IMG/VR virus record: IMGVR_UViG_3300017727_000199
Location: 1-21,797 of that record
DNA from: a virus
Length of the DNA stretch: 21,797 nt
Reading direction: 5' to 3' (one strand)
The first letter of the stretch is position 1. Each line of letters starts with the position of its first letter. The notes beneath the pieces are model-generated. The model did not search any database. It was not told the origin of the DNA and worked only from the letters and a program-made list of their open reading frames with translations. Of the stretch, positions 19,728 to 21,797 are shown piece by piece. A program made the translations under genes and the position numbers.

Positions 19728-20011
19728 GCTGCTTCCTCCATATCCAGGATATGACTCTCGATTGCATCCTCGTTTAGAACGTGATGACAGCCGAATTTGC
19801 AGTGATGTAGGTCTACGGAAAACACGGTTTCGAGAAATACAGCTCCCTCGGCTTCGTGGTGTTCGACGCTCTTATCTGAGCGATAGCGGACGTCGAGGTC
19901 TTCGAAATCGACATCTAAAGCCACGGTATTGTCATCGATCCACTCGATAACTTCCGCGCCTTCGATCGCAGTCAGATCCTCGCCGTATGGGTAGTTAATG
20001 ATGATATACAT
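19724..20011 (-). CDS. First gene of the early operon, unknown acidic protein
   Basis: A 95-residue, strongly acidic protein: MYIIINYPYGEDLTAIEGAE, then a run of alternating Asp/Glu with hydrophobics (VIEWIDDNTVALDVDFEDLDV), a charged middle, and HHCKFGCHHVLNEDAIE, with CxxxC and three flanking His that could bind a metal. No family recognised. Such acidic early proteins sometimes mimic DNA or bind host factors, but this is conjecture. AAGGAGGGG precedes the ATG at 20011, a strong ribosome site. Confidence 0.68.
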   Translation of the reverse strand: MYIIINYPYGEDLTAIEGAEVIEWIDDNTVALDVDFEDLDVRYRSDKSVEHHEAEGAVFLETVFSVDLHHCKFGCHHVLNEDAIESHILDMEEAA

Positions 20012-20042
20012 TGTGTGCCCCTCCTTAATTGGACAGACACAG

Positions 20043-20069
20043 CGTATACCTGATGGCTGACACCGTCAA
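20043..20069 (-). promoter_or_regulatory. Putative early promoter upstream of 20011
   Basis: TTGACG (20069-20064) is a good -35 box in the same palindromic setting as the promoter at 13857-13885. The best -10 candidate is TATACG (20048-20043), with a short 15-nt spacer; TACGCT at 17 nt is weaker. An AT-rich CATAAAATAA stretch lies just upstream. It faces the first early gene. Confidence 0.5.
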
Positions 20070-20082
20070 CCAGGATGGTGAC
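20065..20082. promoter_or_regulatory. Operator-like palindrome, copy 2
   Basis: On the plus strand GTCAACCA-GGA-TGGTGAC, identical to the copy at 13881-13898 except in the 3-nt spacer, and again overlapping a TTGACG -35 box. The gap at 20012-20087 holds nothing else except a nearby TGAC/GTCA repeat at 20058-20068. Confidence 0.65.
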
Positions 20083-20087
20083 TTATT

Positions 20088-20438
20088 TTATGCGTAGGTC
20101 CACAGGACGGGGGTAGTTTTCCTATCGTCGACGTGCACGAAGCTCCTCGCTACACCCACAGAAAATCCCATTTTGAGGGCCTCGTGGACGATGTTCATAC
20201 GCTCGACGCCGTTACTGACGGCTATGTCCGCAGCGATCCCCTGGCAATGGGTTCCTGTGCCTGGGGCGGCCTTAACGACCTCACTTGGATGGGAAGCGTC
20301 ACGAAAACCTGACGTAATCTTGAAGGGGAATCCGCACTTGGTTCTCAGGGAGTCCAGGCGTAGTAAAAACGCTTCATCCATTGCGTTTTTGTTAGTGTGC
20401 GTACAGTTGAATTCCTCAAGTCGGAAGTGGGTCAGCAT
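20088..20438 (-). CDS. M15-type peptidase endolysin
   Basis: A 116-residue protein of the M15_3/D-Ala-D-Ala carboxypeptidase-like group, here as a cell-wall lysin. Motifs: ITSGFRDASHP (residues 41-51), GTHCQGIAADIAV with H64 and D71 as zinc ligands, and SFVHVDDRK with H102 as the third ligand. The small size and lack of a signal peptide mean it needs the holin to reach the peptidoglycan. The TAATG overlap with the holin gene (20436-20440) confirms the lysis pair. It cleaves peptide bonds in the cross-bridge or stem; the exact bond is not evident. Confidence 0.9.
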   Translation of the reverse strand: MLTHFRLEEFNCTHTNKNAMDEAFLLRLDSLRTKCGFPFKITSGFRDASHPSEVVKAAPGTGTHCQGIAADIAVSNGVERMNIVHEALKMGFSVGVARSFVHVDDRKTTPVLWTYA

Positions 20439-20812
20439 TATTTTTTCCGTAGGTTCATTAGTTTGTCAGCCCCGCGTATACCAAACGAAGCGCTCACGGC
20501 TAAGAATAGCAGATATTGATACCACTCAGGCAGGGTATCGAGTGCGGCGAATGCCATGTCTACGCGGTCAATCACAGCGACATCATTCATGGCTATGGCG
20601 TAACCGATCATAAAGATTGGAGCAGCTAGGCAAAGGGTCCAGAACTCGTCTTTCCAGCTATTGCTGCTGGCGTCGGCCATCTTGTTTTCCCAGGATGCGT
20701 CGCTCTGTATCACCTGCAGCTTGCGCTCGTGTGTCGCCTGCTTTTCTTCTGCCTTTCGCTTGAAGTGGTCGCCAATGAGGCCAGTAATCGGAGTTATAAG
20801 CGTCTGCCACAT
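20438..20812 (-). CDS. Holin (GTA 3TM-type)
   Basis: A 124-residue membrane protein starting MWQTLITPITGLIGDHFKRK. A charged amphipathic helix (KRKAEEKQATHERKLQVIQ) follows, then SWKDEFWTLCLAAPIFMIGYAIAM and a second hydrophobic segment WYQYLLFLAVSASFGIRG near the C-terminus. This is the GTA_holin_3TM pattern, with 'W.DE..tl....p......' and 'ASFGIR' landmarks. The frame begins at a TTG (20818), but AAGGA is only correctly spaced for the ATG at 20812, so I start there. It lies directly upstream of the endolysin gene. Confidence 0.85.
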   Translation of the reverse strand: MWQTLITPITGLIGDHFKRKAEEKQATHERKLQVIQSDASWENKMADASSNSWKDEFWTLCLAAPIFMIGYAIAMNDVAVIDRVDMAFAALDTLPEWYQYLLFLAVSASFGIRGADKLMNLRKK

Positions 20813-20814
20813 GA

Positions 20815-21540
20815 TCAATCCTTGATGATGACCATATCGAAATTCGCCGTGACTCGTGCGTCGTTGCCGCTGACTTCATTGACTTGAATATCGATGTCGG
20901 TTTTTGCGGGTACGACTAAGGGCGCCGCGATGTCATATCGATAGTGACCATCTGACTCAGCGACGTGCGCGATTCTGAACGGCTTACCGAGCAGCCTGTG
21001 GTACATCAGCACCTGGCAGGTCTTTGTTCCATCGATCGTCGCATCAAGGGCCAGCAGGTAGCCTGTAAAGCCCGCAGGGACCGTATAAACAGCCATGAGG
21101 GTCTGGGCATACCCTGCGTCTATCTGCGCCACAATCGTCCCTGACGCGCTCACAGTGCGAGCCGTGATAGTGCCAGCATTTGTTGCATCGTAAGTCATCC
21201 GAAAGACGCGCAGAAAGGTGCTGGTGGTAGTGACTGCTGATACGCCTGTCAGCGTAACCGTCTCACTTATCTCATTATAGTTAGCATCGAGGCCTTCGAT
21301 TGTCAGGCTGCTCGTATCTGCTGCGTCCGTCGATAAACAATAAACGGTCTGAGCGCTAGATAAAGCCGACCAGGGGTATACTCCACCGCCAGTCCATACA
21401 CTCTCGGGGTCTGTGTTTTGATCGATGTCAAAGTTGGCGCCGAACTTGTGAATCGTAAAGGATCTGTCGATTACCCCCCTGGAAACGTCAAAAAATATAT
21501 TAGACGATGGGCGCTCGTTCGAGAAAAATTGATACGTCAT
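20815..21540 (-). CDS. Putative virion structural protein
   Basis: A 241-residue, Thr/Ser/Ala-rich, beta-sheet-type protein starting MTYQFFSNERPSSNIFFDVS. It has SVWTGGGVYPWSALSSAQTVYCLSTDAADTSSLTIEGLDANYNEISETVTLTG (residues 46-100) and a C-terminal half with TLMAVYTVPAGFTGYLLALDATIDGTKTCQVLMYHRLLGKPFRIAHV. The 'VW..gg.YpWp....a..l.v.S...D' start is common in virion proteins of marine phages. It may be a capsid fibre/decoration or tail appendage protein. ATGA overlap with the upstream gene; the holin follows. Confidence 0.72.
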   Translation of the reverse strand: MTYQFFSNERPSSNIFFDVSRGVIDRSFTIHKFGANFDIDQNTDPESVWTGGGVYPWSALSSAQTVYCLSTDAADTSSLTIEGLDANYNEISETVTLTGVSAVTTTSTFLRVFRMTYDATNAGTITARTVSASGTIVAQIDAGYAQTLMAVYTVPAGFTGYLLALDATIDGTKTCQVLMYHRLLGKPFRIAHVAESDGHYRYDIAAPLVVPAKTDIDIQVNEVSGNDARVTANFDMVIIKD

Positions 21541-21797
21541 TCCTGCTCCGTTGCGTAGAGTGACTCCATAGTACCGATACGAATCGTCAGGTCGCGAACC
21601 TCGTCCTGCATCTTTCTGAGGTCTTGCACGTCTAGCTCGACGCCCTCGATCAACATATCTTGCCTAGCATCGTCGGGAAGGCTTCCCAATTCGCCTCTAG
21701 GCCAAAGTATCCGAAACTCGGTGTTTCGCTCTATCTCCATCTGAGACTTGTCTAGCGAGTGTTCTATGGTGTTCAGGCGCTCTTGTATGCCGAAGTA
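21537..21797 (-). CDS. Coiled-coil protein, 5' end outside window
   Basis: The frame is open across the window edge: 19 codons upstream of the ATG at 21740 remain free of stops (YFGIQERLNTIEHSLDKSQ) and form an amphipathic helix with it, so the true start is probably beyond the window. From 21740 it continues MEIERNTEFRILWPRGELGS, then PDDARQDMLIEGVELDVQDLRKMQDEVRDLTIRIGTMESLY, a second coiled coil around a central Pro-containing turn. It could be a small virion, chaperone or spanin-like accessory protein. The 67-residue version starting at 21740 is the minimum. Confidence 0.65.
   Translation of the reverse strand, partial: YFGIQERLNTIEHSLDKSQMEIERNTEFRILWPRGELGSLPDDARQDMLIEGVELDVQDLRKMQDEVRDLTIRIGTMESLYATEQE

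Noticed and set aside
1-21797. tRNA genes, integrase, attachment site or insertion sequence
   Set aside because: I looked for cloverleaf-like stretches, tyrosine or serine recombinase motifs and terminal inverted repeats with transposase frames and saw none; intergenic gaps are too short for most.

Overview
The window is a stretch of a tailed double-stranded DNA phage (or prophage) genome with a long, non-contractile (siphovirus-type) tail. The evidence is a complete head-packaging-tail series: terminase, portal, MuF-like minor capsid protein, scaffold, major capsid, connectors, tail tube, frameshifted tail chaperone and tape measure. It comes with a lysis cassette and a lambda-like replication/recombination module. 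Every gene I can support is on the minus strand, so the window should be read from position 21797 down to 1. Genes are packed with ATGA, TAATG or TTGA start/stop overlaps, which indicates long operons. No integrase, tRNA or rRNA gene, CRISPR array or insertion sequence was seen. The host cannot be named from the sequence; Shine-Dalgarno sites are strong and bacterial in type.

Layout in transcription order. (1) 21797-20088: a partial coiled-coil protein, a virion-like structural protein, a holin and an M15-type peptidoglycan peptidase (end of the late/lysis block). (2) 20087-20012: a promoter-like gap with an operator-like palindrome. (3) 20011-13927: early genes. These are two small unknowns, a Sak3/DUF1071-type annealing protein, a small OB-like protein with an SSB-type acidic tail, an XRE-type regulator, a lone CHC2 primase zinc finger, an O-like initiator that carries four 24-bp iterons inside its gene (probable replication origin), a DnaB-like ATPase, a NinB-like protein, an HTH-metallophosphoesterase, two small proteins and an HNH (NinG-like) protein. 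(4) 13926-13810: a second promoter-like gap with the same palindrome. (5) 13809-12020: small accessory genes, including a possible PD-(D/E)XK nuclease, a membrane protein and a zinc ribbon. (6) 12009-11935: an intrinsic terminator. (7) 11919-1: packaging, head and tail genes, with a terminator just after the major capsid gene.

How the parts work together: the iterons, initiator, primase finger and DnaB-like helicase would start replication. The annealing protein, SSB-like protein, NinB and nucleases would process and recombine replicating DNA. TerS/TerL then package it through the portal into a scaffold-built capsid, to which the connector proteins, tail tube and tape measure are joined. The holin and peptidase release the progeny.

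Most notable observations: a -1 slippery heptamer joining the two tail-chaperone frames; an origin inside the initiator gene; one operator-like palindrome placed identically over the -35 box of two early promoters; a MuF-like head protein ending in a HExxH metallopeptidase-like domain; a plus-strand-oriented terminator in an otherwise all-minus window; and a replication-recombination order recalling lambda O-P-nin built from different protein families.
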